Source of the DNA: Robiginitomaculum sp.
GTDB taxonomy: Bacteria > Pseudomonadota > Alphaproteobacteria > Caulobacterales > Maricaulaceae
Assembly: GCA_021776525.1 (NCBI GenBank)
Contig: JAJFFT010000001.1
Location: forward strand, 186,001 to 250,000
Length of the DNA stretch: 64,000 bases
Direction of reading: 5' to 3'
How positions within the stretch are numbered: position 1 is the first letter of the stretch; each line of letters starts with the position of its first letter. Positions 54,101 to 62,889 of the stretch are shown here, piece by piece. The position numbers and the translations under genes were made by a program. Below the pieces are notes generated by a model that saw only the letters and a program-made list of their open reading frames with translations, was not told the DNA's origin and did not search any database.

Positions 54101-54671
54101 TGTCGGCACCAAAGCCGACCACATGTTCTATGGCTTTGGCAATATCGCTTTGATCGTCTTGCAGCGCACCAAGGCCGATCTTCTCTATGGCGCGGGTTTT
54201 CAGATCCTGCGTCAGGCGGTCATCCAATACGGTAAAGCCCGGGCTGATCCCGGCTTCGGCGGGAAAACGCCGCAACAGCGATTCGCAGAACGCATGAATA
54301 GTGCGAATTTTCAGGCCGCCCGGGGTTTCCAGCGCCAGCGCAAACAGCGCCCGGGCGCGGCGCAGATCGGCCTTGCCGGTGGGGATTTTGCTGTCCATTT
54401 TGCCCAGCTCACCGCGCAAATCGGCATCATTCATGATCGAATAACTGCCAAGACGCTCGAATAAACGGTTCAGCATTTCGCTGGCAGCGGCCTTGGTATA
54501 GGTGACACACAAGATGTTTTGCGGCTTCACCCCGGCCATCAATAATCGGGTCACCCGATTGATCAGAACGTGGGTTTTGCCAGACCCGGCATTGGCCGAG
54601 ACAAAGGCCGAACTGCGCGGATCTGCGGCTTCGCCTTGCGCGGTGATGGCCAGCGTTATGGGGGTGCTCAT
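51108..54671 (-). CDS. addA: Double-strand break repair helicase-nuclease AddA (alphaproteobacterial type)
   Basis: 1187 residues. Superfamily 1A (UvrD/RecB-like) helicase motifs: Walker A VSANAGSGKTHVLINRVTRL near the N terminus, ILVDEAQDNSDGQW (Walker B), AVGDPKQSIYSFQGA, SLSWRS, and VMTVHGAKGLEAPLVIL. A C-terminal RecB-type nuclease domain has the PD-(D/E)-x-K pattern as VLVVDFKSNRPP. With AddB it resects double-strand ends to give RecA-ready single strands. Overlaps addB by four bases. Confidence 0.95.
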   Translation of the reverse strand: MSTPITLAITAQGEAADPRSSAFVSANAGSGKTHVLINRVTRLLMAGVKPQNILCVTYTKAAASEMLNRLFERLGSYSIMNDADLRGELGKMDSKIPTGKADLRRARALFALALETPGGLKIRTIHAFCESLLRRFPAEAGISPGFTVLDDRLTQDLKTRAIEKIGLGALQDDQSDIAKAIEHVVGFGADKLDDLYFFAQKDGRKIAALINQHGGIGGAVALSAAHLGVATDATAQSEAEAGWNGLDHDQLKHIAETLRNGGAGDKKCSAAILQSAKIVDRHLAFDHLWKGFFTLSGTPPKHLPTAPIKKSHDWLANSVSEMQEDLLAIRARINAATVLQNTRAALVLSAAFHRAFSAAKASMGALDFDDLIEKSVTLVEHSDAAQWVLYKLDYNLSHILVDEAQDNSDGQWELIRRLSAEFFAGVGASDETRTLFAVGDPKQSIYSFQGANPGIFKDEAKRLLALTAERQSRFCLPELSLSWRSTVQVLAMVDETFSPFIGPAPETKFEGDPADYAEHQTSTTSPGFVDYVPHQAQRGDTHGSVELWDAIPRPPEPEPEDPAAPVDAQGTQSARNQLAATIARQIARWIAAGEMISEKTDQGWKTRPIEPGDIMILVRSRTGGLFEEIIRQLKLNAIAVAGADRMVLGEQTAVRDLISTAKATLLNDDDLSLAEFLKSPFLQPAEARHAIIDDQALFDLASPRPNGQSLSAALQNSDDPRFFEAKNLMARLRDMAGNASPFSFFATLLYAPSASGESYARRLYARLGLEAEDPVREFLSKALIHQNEQGPALARFIAQMLGDDTQIKREMEAAGNAVRVMTVHGAKGLEAPLVILPDTAKGPTRSKDSGLMFDADDTFFWSPKKDNDPEVCQHIRERAALREAQEQQRLLYVAMTRAQDRLVICGAKMGRGEGKIHDESWYAHCANAFARLQTQGAITDFEVTDTLKARRFGPDPTCTDDRTHELKHDTNDLPGWARTPLPRQSPAPRRVAPSRWLEDEDEGAVVLSPLADGGTARFRRGLLIHTLLQSLPDLPHDKRRVAAQNYLGAQADLDETQRQSIVNAVFNVLDHPEFAAIFGPQSRAELPISGRVIVGGEPLTLAGQIDRMVVTDSEVLVVDFKSNRPPAQKADQVSGVYLRQMAAYRALLRDVWPTRTVRCALLWTDGPNLMTLADSLLDQAIENRVKP

Positions 54672-57600
54672 GTGTCTGCCCCTTCATCTTTTTCATCGGT
54701 CGCGGCCCATTCGGCGCGCCGGGCCAGCAGATCATAATCGCTGAAACTGTCGGTATATTTGGCTCGGGGCTGGCACAGATAGGGATTTTGCGGCTGGTCA
54801 AACCAGTCGATCAATTTATGCAAATCATCCAGCGCGCGGGCCTGAAACTCTGCGGCGCTTTGTTTTGAACTGTCCAGCCGGGTTTCTTCGCCGGGCTTGC
54901 TGCCCCCTGAAACCTTGACATAGAGAAGGGCGCTGGCCGTGCCGCTAATGTTTTGGGCATCCTTGGTGAATTGGCCATGTTCCAATATGGCGGCTTCTAA
55001 CGGTAATTGCGGATCAAACCCGGCGGCGACTTCCTTGGCCTTGGGGGGCGTTCCGGTTTTATAATCAATCACCGCATAACCATCCACGCCCCGATCAATG
55101 CGGTCGGCATAGGCTTTGATGGTGAAATCTTCGCCCTTGGTGGTCAGCTTCAAAACGCCTTGCCCCTCCAACATGGCTGGCTCCCAACCGTCCATTTGGC
55201 GCTTTGTCTGCCACTCCAACACCCAGGCGGCGGCGCGTTTCAGGCGGGCCTGCAGTGCCGGGATTTGGTGTTCGGCAAAGCCTTGGGCGCGAATTTCCTC
55301 AACCATTATATGGGTCAGTGTCCCAAGGGCGTTTGGATCATCAGCGTCCATTTTGTTGCCAATAAAGCGTTCCAGCGCGTTATGGATCGCGGTGCCGCGC
55401 TGTTTATGGCTGGGGCTTTCGCCCAATTCATCCATGGGCATCAGGTTTAAGATAAAGCGTCCGTAAATCGCGTATGGATTGCGGATCAGGGTTTTTAAGC
55501 GTGTGACGTAAAGTGTACGCGGGCGCAAGTGAACCGGCGGTGTGGGGGCCGGGGCGCGGGCCGGCGTGACCTCATCCGGTGGCACCTGATCCAGCGCCCG
55601 TGCATGCGCCAGATAGTCTATATCCGGGGCGAGTATCGCATTGGCCTCATCATCAGTATCGGCGGCGCATCGGATCAGGGTTTGCAGACGCCATAACCAG
55701 CGCGAGGCAATGGCCGGGTCTGATCCACTGCGTTTGGCGCGGGTCAGAAGGACGGTGCGTTTGCTGGTATGTTCGGCAAAATCGTGCGCGGCCAGCCCCA
55801 GGCGTCGCTCCGGGTCAGGCAGCCCGATTTTCAGGCGTAAATCGCGTGGCAGGAACGGATCTTGCCCCGGATGCGCCGGCCAGCTGCCTTCATTCAGGCC
55901 CCCAAGGGCGACAAGGTCGGCGCTGATCATCCGGGCTTCCAATGGGCCTAAAATACGCGCTCGTGCAGCGCCCGCACCTTTGGGGCGAATGGGTCGTGCC
56001 TGCATCAGGGTTTCAAAAACATGCCAGTATTCATCCGCCGTGACATTTTCTAGTGCGTTTGCATCACTGATCAGCGCCCTAAAAAGCGCCGCGGCATTGG
56101 TCCCCTCGCGGCCCAGCCACAGGCGTTGATCACCGCTTTTGTCGTCGCTGGCGGCCAGAATTTGCGCCGCTTTGATATGGGCCTCGGCCCATTTGGCCAT
56201 GGTGGCTTCTTCAAGGCCATGAAAACAGGCAAAGGCGGCGCCCAGCGTTTGGGTGATGGTGTGCAATAGGGCTTTGGTGGTGTCGTCCAGCGCCTCATCA
56301 TTGTTGATGGCCTGTGCAAGATCATCAAAGCTGTCATGACGTTGTGCTCCGCGCAAATACCGGCTTTCCAGTTTTTGTAGGCCAGCGCGGACTTGGCTTT
56401 GTGCCATGCCCAATGCGGCAAAATTTGATCCGATCAGCGCGGCCAGCCCAATTGGCGCGGTGGGCGCAGTGGCGCTTTGGGCGATCAAGCCAAGAAACAC
56501 CCCCAAAGGTGTGGTCCCCAGCGGCGTTCCGGCGCTGTCATCGATCTCAATATTCCAGCGCCATAATGCGGCGCGCACCCGTTCGGCCAGCATCCGGTCC
56601 GGGGTGATCAGAACGGCGGTTTTGGCTGGATCGTCCAGCGTGTGGCGAATAGCCAGCGCCAGCACCAGCGCCTCTTCTTCCTCTGTTTTCGCCTCGACCA
56701 AGGCCAGGCCTTTGAGGCCTTTTTGCACCAGTGCTAGCGGCTCCATGCTCTCATCTTTGGCCAAAGCCCCAAGACGATCATTCCAGCCTGCGGTGGCTTG
56801 CGCGGGCAATAAAGCCTCGCCAACAAGGCGGCGGCGTAAACGCGCCGTATCGTGCTCAATGGCACCCGGCCAGCGTTTAACATCATCCCGGCTTAGGTGC
56901 AGGCGGTGCAACAGGCGCGCCAGCCCGTTTTGCGGGTGACCGGGGCTTTGTTCGACCTCAATCCAATCCTGGCTCGATAAATCCATATCTAGGCCCGGCA
57001 GGATGATCGCGCCGCGGGGCAGGCGGGCAATAACCCCCAAAAGGTCCGCCGTGGCCGGGACCGAGCCGGTAGATCCAGCGGCAATGACCAGGTGATCCGG
57101 CGGGGTGTCTTGCCATTGCCGGGCCAGCTCGCCCAATACCTTGGCGCGGTATGCCGCCGGGTCAGAGGCTTTATGGGTGCGCAAATGCTCTGGCCAGTAT
57201 TGCATGACAATATCTAAAAACTGCGCGGCGCGCTGTACGTGTTCGGGCTGACCCGCAAGCCGTTCAGCAAATTCCGCCTCAGCCAGATCAAAGCTTTCAA
57301 GGTTCTCGGTATGTGCCTCGTCAATCAGCCGGGCCAGTGCCTGCGCCTCATTCATGGCCACCACCAGCGCATCATTTTGACCGCTGGCGCGCAGCCGTGC
57401 CCGGATTAGCGATGTCAGATCAAACAGGCGTTGTTCAGCCGACATAGCGCGGGGTGATTGCAGGGCCAGTGCGCCCGGCTCAAAGGGTGGCTCGTCCGCA
57501 TCGACATCACCAATGGCGCGAATGCGCGGCAAGAGAACGGCGTGCTGATCATTATGGATATTGATAAACGCCTGACTTAACCCCCGTACGGCGCGCCGCG

Positions 57601-57757
57601 TCGGGGTCAGGATCATCGCATCGCTTAAGGCATAGGGCGCATCATCATCAAGGGCGGCGCATACACCATCGGCCAGACAGTGCAAAAAATCAGCCCCCGA
57701 TGGCATAGTGAAAACCCGGGGGCCGGGGCCGTTCAAAAAGTGATCTGTTTTGCTCAT
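54668..57757 (-). CDS. addB: Double-strand break repair nuclease subunit AddB (alphaproteobacterial type)
   Basis: 1029 residues. N-terminal inactivated helicase fold (SDAMILTPTRRAVRGLSQAF) without a good Walker A, and a C-terminal RecB-family nuclease with VDGYAVIDYKTGTPPKAKEV. The iron-sulfur cysteine cluster that flanks the nuclease in Bacillus AddB is not evident; near the end only one Cys (PYLCQPRAKY) remains, as expected for the alpha type. Overlaps murU upstream and addA downstream by four bases each. Confidence 0.93.
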   Translation of the reverse strand: MSKTDHFLNGPGPRVFTMPSGADFLHCLADGVCAALDDDAPYALSDAMILTPTRRAVRGLSQAFINIHNDQHAVLLPRIRAIGDVDADEPPFEPGALALQSPRAMSAEQRLFDLTSLIRARLRASGQNDALVVAMNEAQALARLIDEAHTENLESFDLAEAEFAERLAGQPEHVQRAAQFLDIVMQYWPEHLRTHKASDPAAYRAKVLGELARQWQDTPPDHLVIAAGSTGSVPATADLLGVIARLPRGAIILPGLDMDLSSQDWIEVEQSPGHPQNGLARLLHRLHLSRDDVKRWPGAIEHDTARLRRRLVGEALLPAQATAGWNDRLGALAKDESMEPLALVQKGLKGLALVEAKTEEEEALVLALAIRHTLDDPAKTAVLITPDRMLAERVRAALWRWNIEIDDSAGTPLGTTPLGVFLGLIAQSATAPTAPIGLAALIGSNFAALGMAQSQVRAGLQKLESRYLRGAQRHDSFDDLAQAINNDEALDDTTKALLHTITQTLGAAFACFHGLEEATMAKWAEAHIKAAQILAASDDKSGDQRLWLGREGTNAAALFRALISDANALENVTADEYWHVFETLMQARPIRPKGAGAARARILGPLEARMISADLVALGGLNEGSWPAHPGQDPFLPRDLRLKIGLPDPERRLGLAAHDFAEHTSKRTVLLTRAKRSGSDPAIASRWLWRLQTLIRCAADTDDEANAILAPDIDYLAHARALDQVPPDEVTPARAPAPTPPVHLRPRTLYVTRLKTLIRNPYAIYGRFILNLMPMDELGESPSHKQRGTAIHNALERFIGNKMDADDPNALGTLTHIMVEEIRAQGFAEHQIPALQARLKRAAAWVLEWQTKRQMDGWEPAMLEGQGVLKLTTKGEDFTIKAYADRIDRGVDGYAVIDYKTGTPPKAKEVAAGFDPQLPLEAAILEHGQFTKDAQNISGTASALLYVKVSGGSKPGEETRLDSSKQSAAEFQARALDDLHKLIDWFDQPQNPYLCQPRAKYTDSFSDYDLLARRAEWAATDEKDEGADT

Positions 57758-58476
57758 ACGCCGTGCCGGGCCAGATGAGCATTGGCAGCGATCAGGGCAT
57801 CCGGATCACCCACATGCAACCAAAAGCCATCCAGCACCACGCCGTAAAGTGCCCCTTGCGCCGCCGCTTTGTCCCATAAAAGATTGGCTGAGAACGGCCG
57901 CTCGGCCTCGCCCGCCAGAAAGCGCGGATCAAGAATTTGCGTGCCGGCATAATAATAGGGCACGGCTTCGTTCTTTTCGGGGCGGCGCAGACGACCATCG
58001 GCCTCAAGGGCAAAATCGCCGCGTGTATCAAGGCCCAGGCAATGGGTTTTTCTGGCCAGCAATAATACTGCCGCAGGTTTTTTTACGTCAGAAAATTGAG
58101 TGGCCAGCGCGGCCAGTGGATCTGCGTTTAAATTGCTCCACAAGGCATCGCAATTCATCACAAAAAACGGCTGATCACCCAGGATGGGTTTTGCCTTGAC
58201 CAGCGCCCCACCGGTTTCCAAAAGGCAATCGCGCTCGTCAGAAATGGTGATGGCCGGGGCCGTACGCCCGGCCAGATGCGTTTCTAAAAGGTCGGCAAAA
58301 TGGTGCACATTAACGATGGCCCGCCCCACGCCTGCACGCGTAAGCCGGTCCAGCTGGTGATCGACCAGCGCCCGGCCGCCGACTTTGACCAACGCCTTGG
58401 GACAGGTTTTGGTATGCGGCATTAACCGCGTGCCGCGCCCGGCGGCCAGCACCATGGCGGTTTTTGGCATGTCCAT
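57754..58476 (-). CDS. murU: N-acetylmuramate-1-phosphate uridylyltransferase MurU-like nucleotidyltransferase
   Basis: 240 residues. Nucleotidyltransferase signature MVLAAGRGTRLMPHT-K-x-x-P-K-A-L, then the metal-binding MNCDALW and a GVVLDGFWLHVGDPD end. Alone this motif also fits sugar-nucleotide enzymes, but the gene directly follows an AmgK-like kinase, and this pair forms the MurNAc recycling route to UDP-MurNAc. Its ATG overlaps the amgK stop by one base and its stop overlaps addB's start. Confidence 0.85.
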   Translation of the reverse strand: MDMPKTAMVLAAGRGTRLMPHTKTCPKALVKVGGRALVDHQLDRLTRAGVGRAIVNVHHFADLLETHLAGRTAPAITISDERDCLLETGGALVKAKPILGDQPFFVMNCDALWSNLNADPLAALATQFSDVKKPAAVLLLARKTHCLGLDTRGDFALEADGRLRRPEKNEAVPYYYAGTQILDPRFLAGEAERPFSANLLWDKAAAQGALYGVVLDGFWLHVGDPDALIAANAHLARHGV

Positions 58477-59591
58477 TATCTATCCCCTTCAAAAATGGCC
58501 GGGATATGGACACGCATCCAATCACCCAGCTCTCCTAGATCGGGATGAGCCAAAGCGCGGGCCATTTTGCGTCGGGTGATCGGTAAAAAATCGAGATATT
58601 TGGGTTTGTGATCACGCTGGGTCAGCCGCACAAAAATCCCCAATACCTTGGCTGAGCGCTGGGCGCCCAGCACGGCGTAGCTGCGCAAAAAGGCGGCGCG
58701 GTCGCTGATTTTGGCCTTCTCCATAAACCGCTCCAACATCTGTTCTTCCAGCCCGTCCGGCAGATCGCGCCGCGAATCCTGCAAGAGCGAAACCAGATCA
58801 TAGGCCGGTGAGCCAAAAAGTGCGTCCTGAAAATCTATAAGGCCGGTTTGCGCTACGCCGTCACGATCCGGCATCCAGATCAGGTTTTCCACATGAACAT
58901 CGCGTAAAACCAAAACTTTGGGCAAAGTATCCAGCACTGCAAAGGCTCTGACCCACAGGGCCTGTACTTCGGCGCGTGCTTTTTCGCTGGGTGCTTTGGC
59001 CGCGTAGGGGGCATACCAATCGAGCAATAAATCAGTTTCACACAACAGCGCCGGGGCGTCATAATCCAGCACCGTCCAGTCAGCGCGTCCCAAAGGCATG
59101 GAGGTATCAAAGCTGGACCGGCAAAGCGCCGCCAAAGTATCAGTTGCGGCCCCGTACAGCATGGTTTTATCAAGGGCCGAGGTCGAGAACATGTCATCGC
59201 CCAGGTCTTCGAGCAATAACAGGCCATGATCATGATCGGCGGCCAAAATCTGTGGTGCGGAAAAGCCGCGCGCCACCAGTTCTTGTGCCAAAGCCGCAAA
59301 CGCGTGGGTGTTTGATCCGGCCAGGCGGGCCAGCGCCGTATAACCAAGGGCGGTGCGTTTCGCCGTGTCCGCTTCGGGGGGGCATAAAACGGCGTCCTCA
59401 TCGGGCGGTGCATCCATCAACATGGCGCGTCCCAATGGACCGCTGAGGCGTTCATAACGGCGGCTGGAGGCGTCTTGCGCCAAGGCCGCGCGCCGCGCCT
59501 TTCCCCAGCCAGCGGTATCCAAAAATTCAGTAATGCGCGTTTCGCGGGCGCTGTGCTCATTGGCCAAGGCGGCTCTCCCACACAGTTCCAT
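58476..59591 (-). CDS. amgK: Anomeric MurNAc/GlcNAc kinase AmgK-like phosphotransferase
   Basis: 371 residues in the aminoglycoside-phosphotransferase fold: ASSRRYERL near the N terminus, LLLLEDLGDDMFS, the catalytic-loop VLRDVHVENLIWM (a variant of H-G-D-x-x-x-x-N) and LIDFQDALFG (metal Asp). Likely phosphorylates the anomeric carbon of MurNAc. The start is uncertain: an ATG at 59591 overlaps tsaE by 35 bases, and an in-frame TTG at 59567 is also possible. Part of tsaE-amgK-murU-addB-addA. Confidence 0.85.
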   Translation of the reverse strand: MELCGRAALANEHSARETRITEFLDTAGWGKARRAALAQDASSRRYERLSGPLGRAMLMDAPPDEDAVLCPPEADTAKRTALGYTALARLAGSNTHAFAALAQELVARGFSAPQILAADHDHGLLLLEDLGDDMFSTSALDKTMLYGAATDTLAALCRSSFDTSMPLGRADWTVLDYDAPALLCETDLLLDWYAPYAAKAPSEKARAEVQALWVRAFAVLDTLPKVLVLRDVHVENLIWMPDRDGVAQTGLIDFQDALFGSPAYDLVSLLQDSRRDLPDGLEEQMLERFMEKAKISDRAAFLRSYAVLGAQRSAKVLGIFVRLTQRDHKPKYLDFLPITRRKMARALAHPDLGELGDWMRVHIPAIFEGDR

Positions 59592-60018
59592 GGGGGGTCA
59601 GTGTCGCACGGCGTTGTTCATTGGCCGCGATTGCCAAATGAATGTCCAGACGTGTCGGGGGCAGAAAATTACCCATACGGCTCGGCCACTCAATCAGGGT
59701 AACCGCATCATCCAAAACCTCGTCCAGACCGATCTCAATAATATCGTGAGGGTTTTCCAACCGATAGAGATCAGCATGGATGATTTCGAAGTTTGGCGCG
59801 TCATAGGTTTGCATCAATGTAAAGGTCGGGCTGGGTACATCGGTGTCTGCGCCGCAAAGCGCCCGCACAAAGGCCCGCGCCAAAACGCTTTTTCCGGCCC
59901 CCAAATCACCATAAAGACAGATCACATCACCGGCCTGCGCGCCCTTTGCCAGCGCTTGGCCAAGGACGATGGTGTCGGTCTCGTGCGGTAATATATGGGT
60001 GGGGGAATGTTGCGCCAT
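59557..60018 (-). CDS. tsaE: tRNA threonylcarbamoyladenosine biosynthesis ATPase TsaE
   Basis: 153 residues from the ATG at 60018; the open frame continues to 60156 but overlaps the divergent ferredoxin gene. Walker A GDLGAGKSVLAR, FVRALCG, S-P-T-F-T-L, HADLYRLENP and I-E-W-P motifs are diagnostic. Works with TsaB/C/D on t6A37 of tRNAs. First gene of the minus-strand operon running to addA. Confidence 0.95.
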   Translation of the reverse strand: MAQHSPTHILPHETDTIVLGQALAKGAQAGDVICLYGDLGAGKSVLARAFVRALCGADTDVPSPTFTLMQTYDAPNFEIIHADLYRLENPHDIIEIGLDEVLDDAVTLIEWPSRMGNFLPPTRLDIHLAIAANEQRRATLTPHGTVWESRLGQ

Positions 60019-60148
60019 AGGGGTGTGTTTAAGCGTTTGCGCAAAGGCTGACAATGTAGTGTTTCCACACTGGGGGCTTGATCTTGCGCGACAGGGCTTT
60101 ACATGGGCTGTAAGGGCCATGACCCTCGACAATGTAAAGTGAATTAAA

Positions 60149-60469
60149 ATGGTCAAAATTACCTATATTGAGTTTGACGGCACCGAACATACAATCGATG
60201 CCAAACCCGGTGTTTCCCTTATGGAAGCCGCTGTGAATAACATGGTGCCCGGCATTGATGCCGATTGCGGCGGAGCCTGTGCCTGCGCCACCTGTCATGT
60301 TTATATCGATCCGGCCTTTGCGCCAAAAACCGGCAAAGCGGAAAGTATGGAAGAAAGCATGCTGGATTTCGCTTCGGAGTCCAAACCCGAATCGCGCCTG
60401 TCCTGTCAGATCACCATTACGGATGATATGGACGGCCTGGTTTTGCGGCTGCCCCGTTCGCAAGGGTGA
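60149..60469 (+). CDS. [2Fe-2S] ferredoxin, adrenodoxin type
   Basis: 106 residues. Cluster cysteines Cys40, Cys46, Cys49 and Cys86 in the C-x5-C-x2-C-x36-C spacing of adrenodoxin/putidaredoxin ferredoxins (an extra Cys44 lies in the loop). [16 protein letters not shown] start and [14 protein letters not shown] also match. Such ferredoxins serve P450s, Fe-S assembly or lipoate/cofactor enzymes; no partner is adjacent. The next gene starts within its stop codon. Confidence 0.93.
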   Translation: MVKITYIEFDGTEHTIDAKPGVSLMEAAVNNMVPGIDADCGGACACATCHVYIDPAFAPKTGKAESMEESMLDFASESKPESRLSCQITITDDMDGLVLRLPRSQG

Positions 60470-60906
60470 GCCAAAGGCTGCTCAATGTTGGATGGCGTGC
60501 GACGGTGTCGCTGATCGCACTTGGCCTGCTGGCCGGGTGTGCCTCCAATAAGGGCTTTCGCCTCAACCATGATTACCCGCCACCGCCCAGTATCAAACGC
60601 CTGACCGAACCCGGTGCCTGTCAGGGCGGCGGGGCATTGGCGGCTTTGTCGCTGATGACGCCCTCTTACCCGCGTTCGGCCAAACGTCAGGGACGCCAGG
60701 GTTGGGTGGTGATCAATCTGAATGTTTTACCAGACGGACAAACCGGGGAAGTGACGGTCAAACAATCCGCACCGCCGGGTATTTTCGATCGCTCCGCCAC
60801 AAAGGCGGTGCGCCAATGGCGTTTTTCACCTGTGGGCAAAGCCGGCTTGCACGATTGTCTGGTGTTTATTGATTATCGTCTGGGGCAGGTTCGCATAGGG
60901 CGCTAA
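60466..60906 (+). CDS. TonB C-terminal-domain lipoprotein
   Basis: 146 residues from a GTG overlapping the ferredoxin stop. Lipobox LLAGC (Cys about 25) indicates lipidation, and residues about 60-146 are a TonB-like C-terminal domain ([41 protein letters not shown]). There is no N-terminal transmembrane anchor with a long proline spacer as in TonB itself, so it cannot transduce energy in the usual way. Role unknown. It converges on the next gene with a four-base overlap. Confidence 0.8.
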   Translation: MSQRLLNVGWRATVSLIALGLLAGCASNKGFRLNHDYPPPPSIKRLTEPGACQGGGALAALSLMTPSYPRSAKRQGRQGWVVINLNVLPDGQTGEVTVKQSAPPGIFDRSATKAVRQWRFSPVGKAGLHDCLVFIDYRLGQVRIGR

Positions 60907-61424
60907 TCGTTTTTGACCGAAATAATTTCAAAGCCCATATCATGGGACCCATAATTGCCGTGTTCGGATTGTGAAATACGTTCGTCAAACCAGTCGTAAA
61001 TATAGCGGTATAGCGGCTCGAAAAGTTCGACCACATCATCATCTTCCAATGGCAGTTCCAGATCAAAACTTTTGCCGCCCTCAATCTGAACGTTAAAGGC
61101 CTCGCCTTCGCGGGCGCAGTGAAACACCACGCGCAGCCAGTCGCCATTGGTTGAAACCCGCACCGCCAGACCAAAGCTGATCGGGGCCAGCGGTAAAAAC
61201 CCGGTGCCGGATACCGAATAGGCTGCACCGCCATGAGGGCCGGGGGAAAAGCCCCCTTGTGGCGGGACAAGATAAACGCACTTGCCATCTTCGGCAGCCA
61301 GGTATTTGCAAAACCCGTCGCGCAGGCGTTCCGCAAAAGAGCGGACCAGCGCGTAGTTTTTGAAACTTAAAGCGCCATAACGCGATACAGTAGACGACAG
61401 TTTATCAAATGGTGTTGTGCTCAT
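60903..61424 (-). CDS. Conserved-looking hypothetical protein
   Basis: 173 residues from the ATG at 61424 (in-frame upstream starts to 61556 run into a REP-like element). No signal or membrane segment. Alternating beta-type stretches (GGAAYSVSGTGFLPLAPISFGLAVRV) and a C-terminal acidic helix (LPLEDDDVVELFEPLYRYIYDWFDERI). I do not recognise a family. Codon use matches the chromosome, so it is probably native. Confidence 0.6.
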   Translation of the reverse strand: MSTTPFDKLSSTVSRYGALSFKNYALVRSFAERLRDGFCKYLAAEDGKCVYLVPPQGGFSPGPHGGAAYSVSGTGFLPLAPISFGLAVRVSTNGDWLRVVFHCAREGEAFNVQIEGGKSFDLELPLEDDDVVELFEPLYRYIYDWFDERISQSEHGNYGSHDMGFEIISVKND

Positions 61425-61554
61425 GCGGATCCCCAATGTGAACTGTGCCAATGGTGGCAATCCGGTGGTCACGGAGCAAGGGCCAAAGGCATAACATTTT
61501 GGTGAGTTCAGGCTTTGCGTTTCTTCGTCCGCAGCGCTGGGGTGGCAGTGCTCC

Positions 61555-61690
61555 ATTCTTCGAGACTTAGCGTTGTCCTTGCTCCATCCTTTGAGGCTCC
61601 TTGCAGTCGCACCTCAGGATGAGGCGGAGATAAATTAAAGTCACCCTCATGCTGAGGTGGCGCGAAGCGCCCTCGAAGCATGGATGTCTC
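61555..61690. repeat. REP-like palindromic element
   Basis: Two hairpins with similar tips: one at 61584-61620 (CATCCTTTGAGG ... CCTCAGGATG) and one at 61648-61683 (CATGCTGAGG ... CGAAGCATG with an inner GGCGC-GAA-GCGCC). TTCGAGAC at 61557 is a third partial copy. Sequences of this type, with CTCAGCATGAGG-like arms, are scattered through many alphaproteobacterial genomes. It marks the change from native to AT-rich DNA. Confidence 0.7.
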
Positions 61691-61857
61691 CATCTGACCA
61701 GAACTATACCCCAACCGCGCCGGTGTGGGATAAATTTATGATATGCAGCGCTGATCAAAAGGCTCTTTCCTCTCCCTTATGGGAGAGGGGGTATAGTTAT
61801 CTCCCTCCATAAATAAAATTAGGGCTGTATTTGTGGGGTGCTATAACCTTACACGCT

Positions 61858-62382
61858 CTAAATTCTATGCTGCAACACATATTCTTGAGTGGCAAAATCC
61901 ACTACTGATACGATTTTATCGCCTTGTATTAAAACGCTTACATCCGTTAAGTGTTCAATTTTGGCTTTATAAAATATTTTCTTTAGTCGCTCCCAATCCT
62001 CAGAAATATCTTTATTGGGCAATACAGAGCCAATCTTCTGAAAAAAACCTTTAATGAATTCAGCAGTAAAAGCATATTCTGTATGATAATTACTGGACAC
62101 ATCCACTCCATCTGCGTTTCTGACCATGATTGGTTCACAAGGTCCATAGTATTGTGGAATGACAGCACGCAGTGAAGGCACCGCCATAGCTATTTCATAT
62201 GCTAAATTTTCTGAATAAAAGACGTTTCTTTGATGTTTTATATCCTTATCAACATTCGTATAGAATATTTTTATAATTTTATTTTTTTCCTTGTTGACGA
62301 ATATTACCCCATAAGCTCCCTCTTTATAATAAGTGTAAAGGTCCTCATTGAAACATGCTGTATGAGTGGAACGACTTGCCAT
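61858..62382 (-). CDS. AT-rich hypothetical protein, faint kinase-like features
   Basis: 174 residues. KEGAYGVIFVNKEKNKIIKIF (about 15-35) resembles a kinase glycine-rich loop followed by a strand Lys, and VVDFATQEYV near the C terminus resembles a D-F-x metal motif, but no catalytic-loop H/Y-R-D-x-x-x-x-N is evident between them, so if it is a protein-kinase-like fold it is small and probably degenerate. A LAYEIAMAVPSLRAVIPQYYGP helix-loop segment sits where a C-helix would be. Codon use is AT-rich. It is 1.4 kb from cas1, so a defence-related role is possible but not shown. Confidence 0.5.
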   Translation of the reverse strand: MASRSTHTACFNEDLYTYYKEGAYGVIFVNKEKNKIIKIFYTNVDKDIKHQRNVFYSENLAYEIAMAVPSLRAVIPQYYGPCEPIMVRNADGVDVSSNYHTEYAFTAEFIKGFFQKIGSVLPNKDISEDWERLKKIFYKAKIEHLTDVSVLIQGDKIVSVVDFATQEYVLQHRI

Positions 62383-62889
62383 ATTGCATCTCAGGTTAAA
62401 TTATTTCTGTTTTTGGCTGCTTTGCTTAAGAAGGAATGTTTTCAACTTTCGGACAGTCTGCCCCATGTATTGCAAGTAATCATTTCTGGGTCGAGTTTGT
62501 AGTAAATATTCTACCACTAAAGCCCTTCTATTCAGTGCCCCCATGACACCAATCGTCCATCCATAGGCTGATTTATCCCTTAGTCTGACATTTTTGACAT
62601 GTCAGTTTGTAGTGCCACCTATCCTTACTCATCATACTTTTTTCTTTGTTGCACATAAACTTGGCCATACCCCTTTTTTTGGCCCTGATTGGCTTACTTT
62701 TCAATAACGTTATGAAATGATAGAATCAATTATATTCATATTTTGGGCACTCTTCTTCATAAGTAAGCTAATTGTTTAAGCATTGGGGAAGTCACTCAAG
62801 CCATTTAGCCACCCTAAAAAGCTATGAGGATCGAAAATTTCTGTTAATATGAGAATCTTAATGTGTTTCTGTAATAGGAAAAATTAGAG
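62383..62889. other. AT-rich intergenic stretch
   Basis: 507 bases without a supported gene. A short palindrome at 62585-62605 (CTGACAT / ATGTCAG, seven-base stem) is the only structure I see. No CRISPR-like direct repeats are present. Promoters for the genes at 62382 (minus) and 62890 (plus) presumably lie here. Confidence 0.6.

Noticed and set aside
62503-62889. Possible CRISPR array near cas1
   Set aside because: No direct repeats of 20-40 bases are visible; only one short palindrome.
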